Source of the DNA: Bacillus sp. Bos-x628
GTDB taxonomy: Bacteria > Bacillota > Bacilli > Bacillales > Bacillaceae
Reading direction: 5' to 3'
Assembly (NCBI RefSeq): GCF_040500475.1
Contig: NZ_CP159358.1
Coordinates: forward strand, 3,038,001-3,102,000
Length of the DNA stretch: 64,000 nucleotides
How positions within the stretch are numbered: position 1 is the stretch's first letter; every line of letters begins with the position of its first letter. This document shows, piece by piece, positions 8,261 to 17,903 of the stretch. Both the position numbers and the translations under genes were made by a program. The notes below the pieces were generated by a model. That model worked only from the letters and a program-made list of their open reading frames with translations, was not told the origin of the DNA and made no database searches.

Positions 8261-8965
8261 CTATTGCTTTGGCGCCCTGTATCCTGCACGTTCCGCCTCT
8301 GCTACCGAGCAAAACATTTTCGTCACGTTTTTGGTACGTGAGTAATATCTGCTGCTTGGTGTGTGATAAATGCCATTGACGCTTCCTTTAATGTTACAGG
8401 CGGCTGATTCTTTTTTCGTATCTTTTTGTGATTCATGACCGCCTGTATATGAACCATTATCTTTAGGAGCTGAACGTTGGACTGTCGATGACTGCGCATC
8501 TTTTTTTAAATTCGTATTTTCTTTTTTCAGTGATTTGTTGTTTGTTGTGAGCTTGTCTATTTTCTCTTGAAGCTCTTGTATTGTTTGCTTCTGTTGTTTT
8601 ACTGTTTCATTTTCTGAAGTGATGTTTTCTAACTGTTTTGATAATATTTCCTTCTCTTTTGTCACATCTTCTAACGAGGAAGAAAGCTTTTCTTTGTCTG
8701 TTTTCAAACGAGATAGTTCAGATGTTAATTGTTTTTGCTCCTTTAAAAGCTGTTCTGAAGATGGATCTGCCTGTGCTTTAGGAGATTCTGAGACAAGGAA
8801 CGGTATAGACATGATGGAGAAAATCAGACCTGTGATCAAAAAGGGATAAAAGAGTACCTTTGAAAAAACTATTTGTCTATTTTGCTTTTTTTGTAACAGA
8901 AAAAAAGCAGCATATCCAATGGCGAAACAAAAGCATAAAAGACCAATGATCAATAAAGCTGTCAT
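8261..8965 (-). CDS. yttA: YttA: membrane-anchored coiled-coil protein with C-terminal sunset-type domain
   Basis: 234 residues from the ATG behind GGGGGG; the frame extends to 9004 without a site there. Two hydrophobic helices (about 4-24 and 39-58) anchor it. They are followed by a long heptad-rich coiled coil (about 75-160, repeated K/E/L/T), a polar linker, and a 45-residue C-terminal module with [20 protein letters not shown] and [14 protein letters not shown]. That module resembles the small sunset/Ada-like domain found at the ends of secreted nucleases. Position after the ytr operon matches yttA. Function unknown; the C-terminal domain is probably outside the membrane. Confidence 0.75.
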   Translation of the reverse strand: MTALLIIGLLCFCFAIGYAAFFLLQKKQNRQIVFSKVLFYPFLITGLIFSIMSIPFLVSESPKAQADPSSEQLLKEQKQLTSELSRLKTDKEKLSSSLEDVTKEKEILSKQLENITSENETVKQQKQTIQELQEKIDKLTTNNKSLKKENTNLKKDAQSSTVQRSAPKDNGSYTGGHESQKDTKKESAACNIKGSVNGIYHTPSSRYYSRTKNVTKMFCSVAEAERAGYRAPKQ

Positions 8966-9048
8966 GCAGCAACCCCCCTGGAAATTCCTGTTTACCTCCA
9001 TCATACCCTATTTTTCCATTTAGTGGAACAAGCAAAATGAAAAAATGA

Positions 9049-9135
9049 TTACACATGATTTTCAGCTAATGGGAGCCCTTTGTTTGTTTCTTTCAAATTC
9101 AATGATTGCAAACAGTTTGTTATATTTGTCATCAT
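9049..9135 (-). CDS. Possible 28-residue peptide upstream of yttA
   Basis: An ATGATG start follows GGAGGAC by 6 bases, an unusually good ribosome binding site for intergenic sequence. The frame encodes 28 residues (MMTNITNCLQS ... LPLAENHV) and ends with TAA 83 bases before the yttA start, on the same strand. There is no membrane segment; one cysteine. It could be a leader peptide, a signalling peptide or chance. Conservation in related genomes is untested. Confidence 0.4.
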   Translation of the reverse strand: MMTNITNCLQSLNLKETNKGLPLAENHV

Positions 9136-9437
9136 AGTTTGTCCTCCATTAGAATAGAGTAAGTAAGGAGACTTTTATTTAAAAAAAGAAGGAATCATTT
9201 GCTCGAAAATTCAAAAAATGACAAAAATAGTTAATACGACTTATGTGAAAATGATTCCAATGCATCAAGATTGTTTCTAGGTCATTCACATATAATGGAA
9301 GAAACAAGCTTTTTTTCTTCGTTAGAGAGAATAGACCTTTTTACATGGATTATGACGGAACAGCAGAATGGCATTACAGGGGGCTGGACAGCCTGAAGTC
9401 GCTTTACTATTCTAAGGGCTTTAGGAAGGTGATGAAA

Positions 9438-9761
9438 ATGCTGCAACAAGTCATTATTGCTTGTGCCATTGGAGGGGTCATGGGTATTCTCGGTCACGTA
9501 AAGAAAAAAGGCAGGCTAGAGAAACCCAGAATGACAAAGAAGTTTATTTATCTAGGGTTTATTGAAGAGTGGCTCGTTGGGATGATTGCCGCTACACTGC
9601 TTGTATTATCCTCAAATCCCGATTCAAGTCTGCACTTAGTCATTTTATCAATCATTTCAGGTTACGGAGGAGAAGCAGTTCTGCGAAGCTTTGATTTTGT
9701 TAGAGAACAGCGTTCACAGTATGCAGACTCCAACCGTCAAAATGGATCTCCACACGAATAA
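9438..9761 (+). CDS. ytvB: DUF4257-type membrane protein YtvB
   Basis: 107 residues from the ATG 7 bases after AGGAAGGT; the in-frame ATG at 9432 sits on the site, and the longer frame from 9345 has none. The N-terminal hydrophobic helix (QVIIACAIGGVMGILGHV) is followed by a charged loop and two more hydrophobic segments with GFIEEWLVGMIAA and SIISGYGGEAVLRS. This matches the small DUF4257/YtvB family of Bacillus; function unknown. The roughly 140-base stretch upstream holds a TATAAT-like element near 9291 but no other gene. Confidence 0.72.
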   Translation: MLQQVIIACAIGGVMGILGHVKKKGRLEKPRMTKKFIYLGFIEEWLVGMIAATLLVLSSNPDSSLHLVILSIISGYGGEAVLRSFDFVREQRSQYADSNRQNGSPHE

Positions 9762-9814
9762 TATCCTCTACTTTACCCTAGTCTAGGGTACATTCCCATT
9801 GTATACAAACCTGC

Positions 9815-9843
9815 TTGCACTTATGATCATAATTCTATAAAAT
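9815..9843 (+). promoter_or_regulatory. Promoter of the leuS T-box transcript
   Basis: -35 TTGCAC (9815-9820), 17-base spacer, -10 TAAAAT (9838-9843), just upstream of the T-box leader. Confidence 0.6.
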
Positions 9844-9864
9844 ACTACTTAGATGACGGTTACG

Positions 9865-10107
9865 ATAAGAACAGTGAAGAGGAGTAGTAAGAAAGCAGTA
9901 TTTGTCTTTAGAGAATTGACGGCTGGTGAAAGTCAATCAAATCTGTTTCTGAACTCGCCTCAGAGTTGCAGTTGCGTTAAAGCTTCTGTCGCATGTCTGC
10001 GTTAAAGATATTAAGTGAGCGTACAAACAACAAGTTACGCTAACAAGGGTGGTACCGCGGGAAACAAAAAATCTCTCGTCCCTTTCTAGGGATGAGGGTT
10101 TTTTGTT
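9865..10107 (+). promoter_or_regulatory. Leucine T-box riboswitch
   Basis: T-box leader with the conserved motif AAGGGTGGTACCGCGG at 10045-10060. The specifier codon CTC (Leu) lies at 9954-9956 within GAACTCGCCTCAGAG. A terminator hairpin (10075-10083 with 10088-10096, then a T run) competes with the antiterminator. Uncharged tRNA-Leu should stabilise the antiterminator and turn on leuS. The left boundary is approximate. Confidence 0.95.
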
Positions 10108-10183
10108 GATTTTAGAAAAGTCTGAATTCTTGCAGTGGTCACTTTAGCAGATAAAGCCGTACATATTAAAGGAGGTTTTTACA

Positions 10184-12598
10184 TTGAGTTTTCAGCATCG
10201 GGAAATTGAAAAGAAATGGCAGGATTATTGGCTTACTCATAAAACATTTGCCACTTCTGATTCGGAAGATAAACCAAAGTTTTATGCGCTTGATATGTTT
10301 CCATACCCATCAGGAGCTGGATTACATGTAGGGCATCCTGAGGGCTACACAGCAACAGATATCCTTTCACGCATGAAGAGAATGCAAGGGTATGATGTTC
10401 TTCACCCAATGGGATGGGATGCGTTTGGTCTTCCAGCGGAACAGTATGCACTGGATACAGGAAATGATCCGGCTGAATTTACAGAAGAGAATATCAACAA
10501 TTTCCGCCGCCAAATTCAATCACTAGGTTTCTCATATGATTGGGATAGAGAAATTAATACAACGGATCCGAATTATTACAAATGGACACAATGGATTTTC
10601 TTGAAATTGTATGAAAAAGGATTGGCTTATATTGATGAAGTACCTGTCAACTGGTGTCCAGCTCTCGGTACGGTTCTTGCAAACGAAGAGGTCATTGATG
10701 GAAAAAGTGAACGCGGAGGACATCCTGTTGAAAGACGACCAATGAAGCAATGGATGCTGAAAATCACTGCTTATGCTGACAGGCTGTTAGAGGATTTAGA
10801 AGAGCTTGATTGGCCTGAAAGCATCAAAGATATGCAACGCAACTGGATCGGACGTTCTGAAGGTGCTCATGTTCACTTTGAAGTAGAAGGACATGACGAA
10901 CAGTTCACCGTTTTTACAACACGCCCTGACACTCTATTTGGTGCAACGTATGCCGTTCTTGCACCAGAACATGCACTTGTTAAAAAAATCACGACAGCAG
11001 GCCAAAAAGAGGCGGTTGATGCGTATATCAAAGAAATTCAATCGAAGAGTGACTTAGAGCGGACAGATCTTGCAAAAACGAAAACAGGAATCTTCACAGG
11101 TGCTTATGCGATCAATCCATTAAATGGTGAAAAAATGCCAATCTGGATTGCGGATTATGTCTTAGCAAGTTATGGAACAGGTGCGATTATGGCGGTACCG
11201 GCCCATGATGAGCGTGACTATGAATTTGCCAAAACATTTGACCTGCCAATTAAAGCGGTTGTGGAAGGCGGAGACATCGAAAAAGAAGCTTATACAGGTG
11301 ATGGAAAGCACATTAACTCTGACTTCTTAAACGGTTTAGGTAAAGAAGAAGCCATTGAAAAAGCCATTGCATGGCTCGAAGAACATAAAAAAGGCGAGAA
11401 GAAAGTCACATATCGTTTAAGAGATTGGCTATTCAGCCGTCAGCGTTATTGGGGTGAACCAATTCCAATCATTCATTGGGAGGACGGGACATCTACAGCT
11501 GTTTCAGAAGAAGAACTTCCACTCATCTTGCCAAAGACGACTGAAATTAAGCCAAGCGGGACAGGTGAATCACCACTAGCAAACATTCAAGATTGGGTAG
11601 AGGTAGTAGACCCAGTCACAGGTAAAAAAGGGCGACGTGAAACAAACACAATGCCACAATGGGCAGGTAGCTGCTGGTACTTCTTACGTTATATTGATCC
11701 GCATAACTCTGAAGAACTGGCATCACCTGACAAGCTAAAAAAATGGCTACCTGTTGATGTTTATATTGGCGGAGCTGAACATGCCGTCTTGCACCTTCTT
11801 TATGCTCGTTTCTGGCATAAGTTTTTGTATGATATTGGGGTTGTCCCAACAAAAGAGCCGTTCATGAAACTGTTCAACCAAGGGATGATTCTTGGTGCAA
11901 ATAATGAAAAAATGAGCAAATCAAAAGGAAATGTTGTCAACCCTGATGATATTGTAGAATCTCATGGTGCAGATACATTGAGATTATATGAAATGTTCAT
12001 GGGGCCTTTAGATGCTTCTATCGCTTGGTCTGAAACTGGACTTGATGGGGCTCGCCGTTTCCTTGATCGTGTATGGCGTCTATTTATAAATGAAGATGGT
12101 ACACTAAGTGAGAAAATAACCGAGCAAACAGACGGTGCGTTAGAACGGAGTTATCATGAAACGGTGATGAAAGTGACTGATCATTATGAAGGTTTGCGTT
12201 TCAATACAGGTATTTCGCAGTTAATGGTGTTTATCAATGATGCTTACAAGGCTGACACATTACCTAAAGAATATGCAGAAGGCTTCGTCAAACTTCTTTC
12301 TCCGATTGCGCCGCATTTAGCAGAAGAGCTTTGGAATAAACTTGGACATGAAGGCTCTATTTCTTATGAAGCATGGCCACAATATGATGAGTCAAAACTT
12401 GTCGACGATGAAGTAGAAATTGTCATACAGTTCAATGGAAAAGTGAAAGCGAAATTAATGGTTCCTGCTGATGCAACAAGAGAGCAGTTAGAAGAGCTTG
12501 CTAAAAATGATGTACGAGTCAAAGAGCAGCTTGAAGGAAAAACAATACGTAAAGTGATTGCGGTTCCTGGCAAGCTTGTCAATATCGTCGCTAACTAA
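10184..12598 (+). CDS. leuS: Leucyl-tRNA synthetase
   Basis: 804 residues from TTG behind AAAGGAGGT. Class Ia synthetase that charges tRNA-Leu. HIGH motif is HVGH at residues 48-51 in [20 protein letters not shown] motif is present as KMSKSKG near residue 576. The CP1 editing domain ([12 protein letters not shown] and the [15 protein letters not shown] block) lies between them, and an anticodon-binding domain follows. The length equals that of Bacillus LeuS. Controlled by the leucine T-box just upstream and closed by its own terminator. Confidence 0.98.
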   Translation: MSFQHREIEKKWQDYWLTHKTFATSDSEDKPKFYALDMFPYPSGAGLHVGHPEGYTATDILSRMKRMQGYDVLHPMGWDAFGLPAEQYALDTGNDPAEFTEENINNFRRQIQSLGFSYDWDREINTTDPNYYKWTQWIFLKLYEKGLAYIDEVPVNWCPALGTVLANEEVIDGKSERGGHPVERRPMKQWMLKITAYADRLLEDLEELDWPESIKDMQRNWIGRSEGAHVHFEVEGHDEQFTVFTTRPDTLFGATYAVLAPEHALVKKITTAGQKEAVDAYIKEIQSKSDLERTDLAKTKTGIFTGAYAINPLNGEKMPIWIADYVLASYGTGAIMAVPAHDERDYEFAKTFDLPIKAVVEGGDIEKEAYTGDGKHINSDFLNGLGKEEAIEKAIAWLEEHKKGEKKVTYRLRDWLFSRQRYWGEPIPIIHWEDGTSTAVSEEELPLILPKTTEIKPSGTGESPLANIQDWVEVVDPVTGKKGRRETNTMPQWAGSCWYFLRYIDPHNSEELASPDKLKKWLPVDVYIGGAEHAVLHLLYARFWHKFLYDIGVVPTKEPFMKLFNQGMILGANNEKMSKSKGNVVNPDDIVESHGADTLRLYEMFMGPLDASIAWSETGLDGARRFLDRVWRLFINEDGTLSEKITEQTDGALERSYHETVMKVTDHYEGLRFNTGISQLMVFINDAYKADTLPKEYAEGFVKLLSPIAPHLAEELWNKLGHEGSISYEAWPQYDESKLVDDEVEIVIQFNGKVKAKLMVPADATREQLEELAKNDVRVKEQLEGKTIRKVIAVPGKLVNIVAN

Positions 12599-12604
12599 TG
12601 AATC

Positions 12605-12641
12605 ACCCATCGGTATAAGCATAAGCCGATGGGTTTTTTTA
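12605..12641 (+). terminator. Terminator of leuS
   Basis: ACCCATCGG pairs with CCGATGGGT, followed by seven T. Confidence 0.88.
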
Positions 12642-12733
12642 TTTCCCGGGACATCATTTTGTCGAAAACAAGGTGATTGCTTATTCGATCTCGTATTTCT
12701 AAAGTTGATCAAGAAAATTGAGGAGTGACAGCA

Positions 12734-13636
12734 ATGGAAAAGCAAAGCAAACGTGAACAACTGCTTAGCCTTTTAGGAGAAATGCCAGATCGAACACCGG
12801 TTGAGGCATATACATTGAAAATCGAAGAACGTGAATCTTTCTTATTAGAAACACTTGTATTGTCGATCAATGGAGTGGAGGAAGTTCCTGCATATTTTGT
12901 AAAACCAAAGGATAAGGTGAAAAAAAGGCCTGTCGTATTGTTCCAGCACTCTCATGGCGGGAATTTCATCGATGGAAAGGAAGAGCTTGTCAGCGGAGCT
13001 CATTATTTGCAAGCGCCTTCATATGCGAAGGAATTTACGTCTAAAGGTTATAGTGCCCTAGCTATTGATCATACAGGCTTCGGCGAAAGAAGGGGCAGAA
13101 CTGAAAGTGAAATTTTCAAAGAAATGCTTTTAACAGGAAAAGTCATGTGGGGGATGATGCTGTATGACAGCATGTGTGCCATTGATTATTTGTGTACAAG
13201 ACCAGATGTGCTGAGAGACCGGCTAGCTGTTTTTGGGATGTCGATGGGGGGTTTGCTTGCTTGGTGGACGGCAGCTCTTGATGAGAGGATTAGTGTTTGT
13301 ATCGATCTTTGTGCACAGGTCGATCATCATACATTGATTGAAACGAACAATTTAGACCGGCACAGCTTTTACTACTATGTACCGTGTTTAGCAAAGTATT
13401 TTACAGCAGCCGATATACAGAAGCTGATTTTTCCAAGACCTCATTTAAGTTTGGTCGGGAAGCTAGATCACCTGACGCCTGCACAGGGAGTACACCGTAT
13501 TCAAAAGGAATTAAGTCCTATGTACGATGCAGCATCATTAAAGGAACGATATCAGCTTGTCGGTCTCAATGCAGGGCATTTTGAAACGGCAGTTATGCGC
13601 CACGAAGTCACTCGTTTTTTGAAAAAATGGCTGTAA
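12734..13636 (+). CDS. ytaP: Alpha/beta hydrolase YtaP
   Basis: 300 residues from the ATG 8 bases after GAGGAG; the GTG at 12725 overlaps that site. Dienelactone-hydrolase/acetyl-esterase type fold with oxyanion region QHSHGGNFIDG, nucleophile elbow GMSMGG near residue 170, and late SLVGKLDHLTP and NAGHFET segments carrying the acid and His. The B. subtilis orthologue lies at the same place beside a sugar-utilisation cluster (msm genes). Substrate unknown. The pseudogene that follows starts 43 bases downstream without a terminator and was probably in the same transcript. Confidence 0.8.
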   Translation: MEKQSKREQLLSLLGEMPDRTPVEAYTLKIEERESFLLETLVLSINGVEEVPAYFVKPKDKVKKRPVVLFQHSHGGNFIDGKEELVSGAHYLQAPSYAKEFTSKGYSALAIDHTGFGERRGRTESEIFKEMLLTGKVMWGMMLYDSMCAIDYLCTRPDVLRDRLAVFGMSMGGLLAWWTAALDERISVCIDLCAQVDHHTLIETNNLDRHSFYYYVPCLAKYFTAADIQKLIFPRPHLSLVGKLDHLTPAQGVHRIQKELSPMYDAASLKERYQLVGLNAGHFETAVMRHEVTRFLKKWL

Positions 13637-13679
13637 TCAAATAAGCGCTAGGACATACTGCGTCAGAGGGAGGAGACGT

Positions 13680-14393
13680 ATGAAAAAGATCACCATCATT
13701 GGCGGCTGCGGTGTCATCGGGCGTCTTATAACGAAAGGGCTCTCTTCGGAGTATGACATCACCATTATCGATCAATTTAGATGTGTAGAAGAAGTGATTC
13801 AAGCAGATGCAACAAAATGAACAGGAACTATTTCAAGCCATCCCGCCGCCACATACGGAATATGGATATGACGCATAGCGTGATGCATTCAGAGGAGTTT
13901 ACGAAAATGAATGACATTTTTTTGAAAAGCCCTTATCATATGTACCGGTCAGCCGCTCGTTTGGGTATTCAAAAAGTGATATTTGCAAGCAGTAACCATG
14001 TGACAGACCGATATGAGAAGGATGGTCATTCATTACTTGGACGAGAAATAACGGCAGATGATGTGCCTGCTACGATAAATGTGTACCGCATCTTAAAATT
14101 TGCTTCCGAACAGTTAGGTTCCTTATTCCATGATTAAGCAGGCATATCTGTGGTCAATTTACGGATTGGTACTGTCGCCTCAAATGAATTGAAAGAATTA
14201 TTACAAAAGGAAAGAACGAAAAAAAACACTTCTTTCACATGAAGATCTATTCGCTATCACAAAGGCTGCTATTGAAACGGAAGTCTCGTTTGGGACTTAT
14301 TATGCAGTATCAGATCATGAAAAGAAGCCTTGGTCAACTGAGAACACGAAGCAGGATTTGGGCTATAGACCAGATTTGAATACAAAAGAATGA
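13680..14393 (+). pseudogene. Decayed NAD-dependent epimerase / uronate dehydrogenase-like gene
   Basis: An ATG behind GGGAGGAG opens a Rossmann start (KKITIIGGCGVIGR) that stops after 46 codons (TGA 13818-13820). The homologous protein continues in frame 1 (ELFQAIPPPHT) and then frame 2, where VIFASSNHVTDRYEKDG, ADDVPA and LKFASEQLG are recognisable. TAA at 14135-14137 interrupts it; the same frame continues with VVNLRIGTVASN until a further shift near 14222, after which YYAVSDHEKKPWSTENTKQD can be read to TGA at 14393. At least three frameshifts and an internal stop show a dead gene. SSNHV is typical of short-chain uronate dehydrogenases, which would fit pectin use. Confidence 0.85.
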
Positions 14394-14617
14394 CTTGAAA
14401 AAAATGATTAGACATCAGGCATAATCATCATATTAGCTCATGCTCTTATTCTTTTGTTTTATCAGCATAAAAGCACTGGTGGCATAGTTATCTTTTTAGA
14501 CTGTAAAGATGATTATAGACGCTTTCTTTCCCTATTTGTTACATTTTAATCACGATATCGTCACAGGCTGCAGCTTATTTTCGGATAAAATGATAACGCT
14601 TTCAAAGAAAGGATGTG
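14394..14617 (+). promoter_or_regulatory. ytcP upstream region with CcpA cre box
   Basis: TGATAACGCTTTCA at 14591-14604 matches the cre consensus TGWAANCGNTNWCA at 13 of 14 positions and touches the ytcP ribosome binding site, so CcpA would act as a roadblock. Nothing else in this 224-base gap is coding. Confidence 0.75.
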
Positions 14618-15496
14618 ATGATCATAGATCGTTCTATTAAAGGCCGATTGTTCCATTTATTTAATTACTCTTTTCTACTCATGTTCGCATTCATATGTGT
14701 GCTTCCGTTCATCCATGTCATTGCCGCCTCTTTTGCTACGGTGGATGAGGTCATCACGAAGAAATTTATTTTGTTTCCAACGACGTTTTCACTAGAGGCA
14801 TATGAGTATATTTTTTCAACAGACATTGTGTATCGCAGCCTCATTGTGTCTATTCTCGTCACGCTCGTTGGAACATCTGTCAGTATGTTTTTGTCTTCAC
14901 TGATGGCATACGGGCTGTCTCGTCAGGAGTTAAAAGGCCGAAGAACACTAATGTTTCTTGTTGTGTTCACCATGCTCTTTAGTGGGGGAATGATTCCGAC
15001 TTTTCTTGTCGTAAAAACGTTGGGTCTGCTTGATTCCTATTGGTCACTCATTCTGCCGGTCGCCATCAATGCGTTCAATTTGATCATTTTGAAAAATTTC
15101 TTTCAAAACATTCCGACAAGTCTTGAGGAATCAGCGAAGATGGATGGCTGTAACGATCTAGGGATTTTCTTTAAAATTGTGCTGCCACTTTCGTTACCAG
15201 CAATGGCAACAATTTCATTATTTTACGCAGTGACGTATTGGAATACGTACATGACAGCTATTTTGTATTTAAATGATTCAGTGAAATGGCCGATTCAGGT
15301 ATTGTTGAGGCAAATCGTCATTGTATCTAGCGGAATGCAGGGAGATATGTCGGATATGGGATCATCCACACCGCCGCCAGACCAAACAATTAAGATGGCT
15401 GTGATCGTTGTTGCGACAATTCCGGTTCTGCTCGTCTATCCATTTATCCAGAAGCACTTCAATAAAGGCGCATTACTAGGTTCTGTAAAGGGTTAA
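14618..15496 (+). CDS. ytcP: Carbohydrate ABC transporter permease YtcP
   Basis: 292 residues from ATG behind AAAGAAAGGA. Six membrane helices, with the EAA loop SLEESAKMDGCNDLGIFFKI between helices 4 and 5 that contacts the ATPase. It belongs to the LplC/YtcP permease class that imports pectin-derived oligosaccharides with a shared ATPase (MsmX in B. subtilis), which is not encoded here. Followed after 25 bases by its likely binding lipoprotein ytcQ. A cre box just before the gene predicts catabolite repression. Confidence 0.88.
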   Translation: MIIDRSIKGRLFHLFNYSFLLMFAFICVLPFIHVIAASFATVDEVITKKFILFPTTFSLEAYEYIFSTDIVYRSLIVSILVTLVGTSVSMFLSSLMAYGLSRQELKGRRTLMFLVVFTMLFSGGMIPTFLVVKTLGLLDSYWSLILPVAINAFNLIILKNFFQNIPTSLEESAKMDGCNDLGIFFKIVLPLSLPAMATISLFYAVTYWNTYMTAILYLNDSVKWPIQVLLRQIVIVSSGMQGDMSDMGSSTPPPDQTIKMAVIVVATIPVLLVYPFIQKHFNKGALLGSVKG

Positions 15497-15521
15497 AAAG
15501 ATGGAACAACGGAGGGATCTT

Positions 15522-17021
15522 ATGAGGAGAAAGAAATTATGGTTGATAGCGTTTGTCCTGCTGTTTGCAGCAAGCGGCATTCTTTCAGCGTGCTCAAGTA
15601 AAGGAGCAAGCTCATCAGATGAAAAGGTTGATTTAGATAAGAAAGTGAAGCTGACGTGGATGGCCATTTTGTATCACCAGCAGCCGCCGAAGGATACGGT
15701 GTTAAAAGAAATTGAAAAGTTAACAAATACAGAGCTTGATATCACTTGGGTTCCTGATGCTGTGAAGGAAGATCGTTTAAATTCAGCATTAGCCGCGGGA
15801 AATCTCCCGCAAATTGTGACGATTCAAGATATTAAAAATTCATCTGCTATTAATGCATTCAGATCAGGTATGTTCTGGGAAATCGGTCCATATTTAAAGG
15901 ATTATCCAAATTTAAGTAAGATGAACAAATTGATCAATAAAAATGCCTCTATAGATGGCAAGCTTTACGGGATTTATAGAGAGAGGCCACTTTCAAGACA
16001 AGGGATTGTCATTCGAAAAGATTGGCTTGAAAATTTAAATTTGGATACACCAAACACGCTAGATGATCTTTATGAAGTAGCCAAAGCATTTACTGAAAAA
16101 GACCCGAATCAAAATGGGAAAGACGATACGATTGGTTTTACAGATCGAAATGATTTGATGTATGGAGCGTTTAAGACACTTGGTTCTTATGAAGGGATGC
16201 CAACAGATTGGAAAGAAGAAAACGGCAAATTCACGCCGGATTTTATGACAGATGAGTATATGAATACAATGAAATATATGAAAAAGCTACGTGATAATGG
16301 ATACATCAATAAAGACTTCCCGGTCACAAGCAAAACGCAGCAGCAGGAATTATTTTCACAAGGAAAAGCAGGTATTTATGTTGGGAATATGGTAGATGCT
16401 GTGAACTTGAGAGATGATGCAACAGATAAAAACATAAAGGTTGATATCATTAACCGAATCAAAGGACCAGATGGCAAAGAACGGGTGTGGGCATCAGGTG
16501 GTCACAATGGCATCTTTGCATTCCCTAAAACAAGTGTAAAATCAGAAGCTGAATTAAAACGGATTTTGGCTTTCTTTGATCGCATTGCTGAAGAAGATGT
16601 GTATGGATTAATGACTTACGGAATAGAGGGGAAGCATTATAAGAAAGAAGAAGGGAATACGTTTGTTCGTAAAGAAAGCCAGGTCAAAGCTTGGCAAACG
16701 GATGTACAGCCGCTGGTGAGTCTCGTTGGAATTGATAAGCGTTACTTAAAAAATAAAGGTGACCCTGTTCGTACAAAATATGAAGAGCTGGAAGAAGATA
16801 ACAAAAACATTATTGTGGTCAATCCTGCAGAAAGTCTGTATTCAGAAACTGCATCAGAGCGTGGAAACGAACTGAAAAAAATTGTCGATGATGCAACCTA
16901 TAAGTTCATTCTTGGAGATATGGATGAAGCGCAATTTAAGAAAGAAGTAGAGAAGTGGAAGTCAAATGGCGGAAACAAAATCATTGAGGAATATGAGACT
17001 TCCTATGAGAAATCAAAATAA
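15522..17021 (+). CDS. ytcQ: Substrate-binding lipoprotein YtcQ (rhamnogalacturonan oligosaccharides)
   Basis: 499 residues from the ATG 5 bases after GGAGGG; the ATG at 15501 lies upstream of that site. Lipoprotein signal with basic MRRKK, hydrophobic core, and lipobox LSAC (Cys24). The mature part is a family 1 extracellular solute-binding protein of the LplA/YtcQ size class, with the calcium-binding-like segment DPNQNGKDDTIGF typical of these proteins. It is anchored outside the cell and should deliver oligosaccharides to YtcP and YteP. Confidence 0.88.
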   Translation: MRRKKLWLIAFVLLFAASGILSACSSKGASSSDEKVDLDKKVKLTWMAILYHQQPPKDTVLKEIEKLTNTELDITWVPDAVKEDRLNSALAAGNLPQIVTIQDIKNSSAINAFRSGMFWEIGPYLKDYPNLSKMNKLINKNASIDGKLYGIYRERPLSRQGIVIRKDWLENLNLDTPNTLDDLYEVAKAFTEKDPNQNGKDDTIGFTDRNDLMYGAFKTLGSYEGMPTDWKEENGKFTPDFMTDEYMNTMKYMKKLRDNGYINKDFPVTSKTQQQELFSQGKAGIYVGNMVDAVNLRDDATDKNIKVDIINRIKGPDGKERVWASGGHNGIFAFPKTSVKSEAELKRILAFFDRIAEEDVYGLMTYGIEGKHYKKEEGNTFVRKESQVKAWQTDVQPLVSLVGIDKRYLKNKGDPVRTKYEELEEDNKNIIVVNPAESLYSETASERGNELKKIVDDATYKFILGDMDEAQFKKEVEKWKSNGGNKIIEEYETSYEKSK

Positions 17022-17025
17022 ACAG

Positions 17026-17062
17026 AACACCCCCGCTCAGCCGAAAGAGCGGGGGTGTTTTC
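17026..17062. terminator. Terminator between ytcQ and ytbE
   Basis: AACACCCCCGCTC pairs with GAGCGGGGGTGTT, flanked by a T run; GC-rich and very stable. It may also serve ytbE, whose stop codon adjoins it. Confidence 0.88.
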
Positions 17063-17063
17063 G

Positions 17064-17903
17064 TTAAAAGTCGAAATTGTCAGGGTCAGGTCCAATTCGT
17101 TTATTTTCATTTAAATCAGATAGACGCTTCATATCTTCATCAGAAATGGCAAAATCAAAGATTTGAGCGTTCTCTTTTAAACGATGTGGCTTTGTTGATT
17201 TTGGAATGGTAATTACGTCTTGCTGAACATCCCAGCGTAAAATCATTTGAGCAGGTGTTTTGTTATATTTTTTGGCAAGCTCCTTAATGAGCGGGTGATG
17301 TAACAGTTCTCCTTGCATGAGCGGTGACCAAGCTTCCATTTGGATGCCATGGGCTTTCAAATACGCATGTACATTCTCTTGCGTGAGTTTTGGATGATAT
17401 TCTACTTGGTTAATTGCAGGTATGATTTGAGCATCCTTTAATAATTCATCTAAATGATGTGGCTGGAAGTTGCTCACACCAATGGCTCTGACTTTTCCTT
17501 GACGATACAGTGTTTCAAGTGCACGCCAAGCTTCCTTAAATTTCCCCTCAACAGGCCAATGAATGAGGTACAAGTCAAGATAATCAAGCTGAAGCTTCCT
17601 AAGGCTTTCTTCATATGCTTTTAAAGTTGATTCATAGCCAAGGTCGTCATTCCACACTTTTGACGTGATAAATAAGTCTTCGCGGCGAAGCCCAGTTTCT
17701 TTTAAGCCAAGTCGTATTCCTCGCCCAACGCCTTCCTCATTTCCATAAATAGAAGCTGTATCAATGCTACGATAGCCTATTGTGATTGCTGTTTTCACTG
17801 CTTCAATTAATTCTGCTCCATCTTCTACTTGAAAAACACCAAGACCAAAACCTGGCATGTTGACACCATTGTTTAATGTTTTTGTACTTTGTAAGTTGTT
17901 CAT
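17064..17903 (-). CDS. ytbE: Aldo/keto reductase YtbE
   Basis: 279 residues from the ATG 8 bases after AAAGGAG. NADPH-dependent aldo/keto reductase (AKR5G type) with the tetrad context GYRSIDTASIYGNE (Asp, Tyr), LFITSKVW (Lys) and LYLIHWPVEG (His), and C-terminal NADP contacts IPKSTKPHRLKEN. YtbE reduces aldehydes and ketones broadly. It overlaps ytbD by 4 bases (ATGA), so it is translated with the efflux protein; a role in electrophile detoxification is plausible. Confidence 0.92.
   Translation of the reverse strand: MNNLQSTKTLNNGVNMPGFGLGVFQVEDGAELIEAVKTAITIGYRSIDTASIYGNEEGVGRGIRLGLKETGLRREDLFITSKVWNDDLGYESTLKAYEESLRKLQLDYLDLYLIHWPVEGKFKEAWRALETLYRQGKVRAIGVSNFQPHHLDELLKDAQIIPAINQVEYHPKLTQENVHAYLKAHGIQMEAWSPLMQGELLHHPLIKELAKKYNKTPAQMILRWDVQQDVITIPKSTKPHRLKENAQIFDFAISDEDMKRLSDLNENKRIGPDPDNFDF

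Noticed and set aside
9345..9437. 31-codon extension of ytvB
   Set aside because: No Shine-Dalgarno sequence at 9345, while AGGAAGGT precedes 9438, and the extension is not hydrophobic like the rest of the protein.
13781..14137. 118-residue frame as an intact small protein
   Set aside because: It is one frame of the broken epimerase-like gene; homologous text continues before and after it in other frames.
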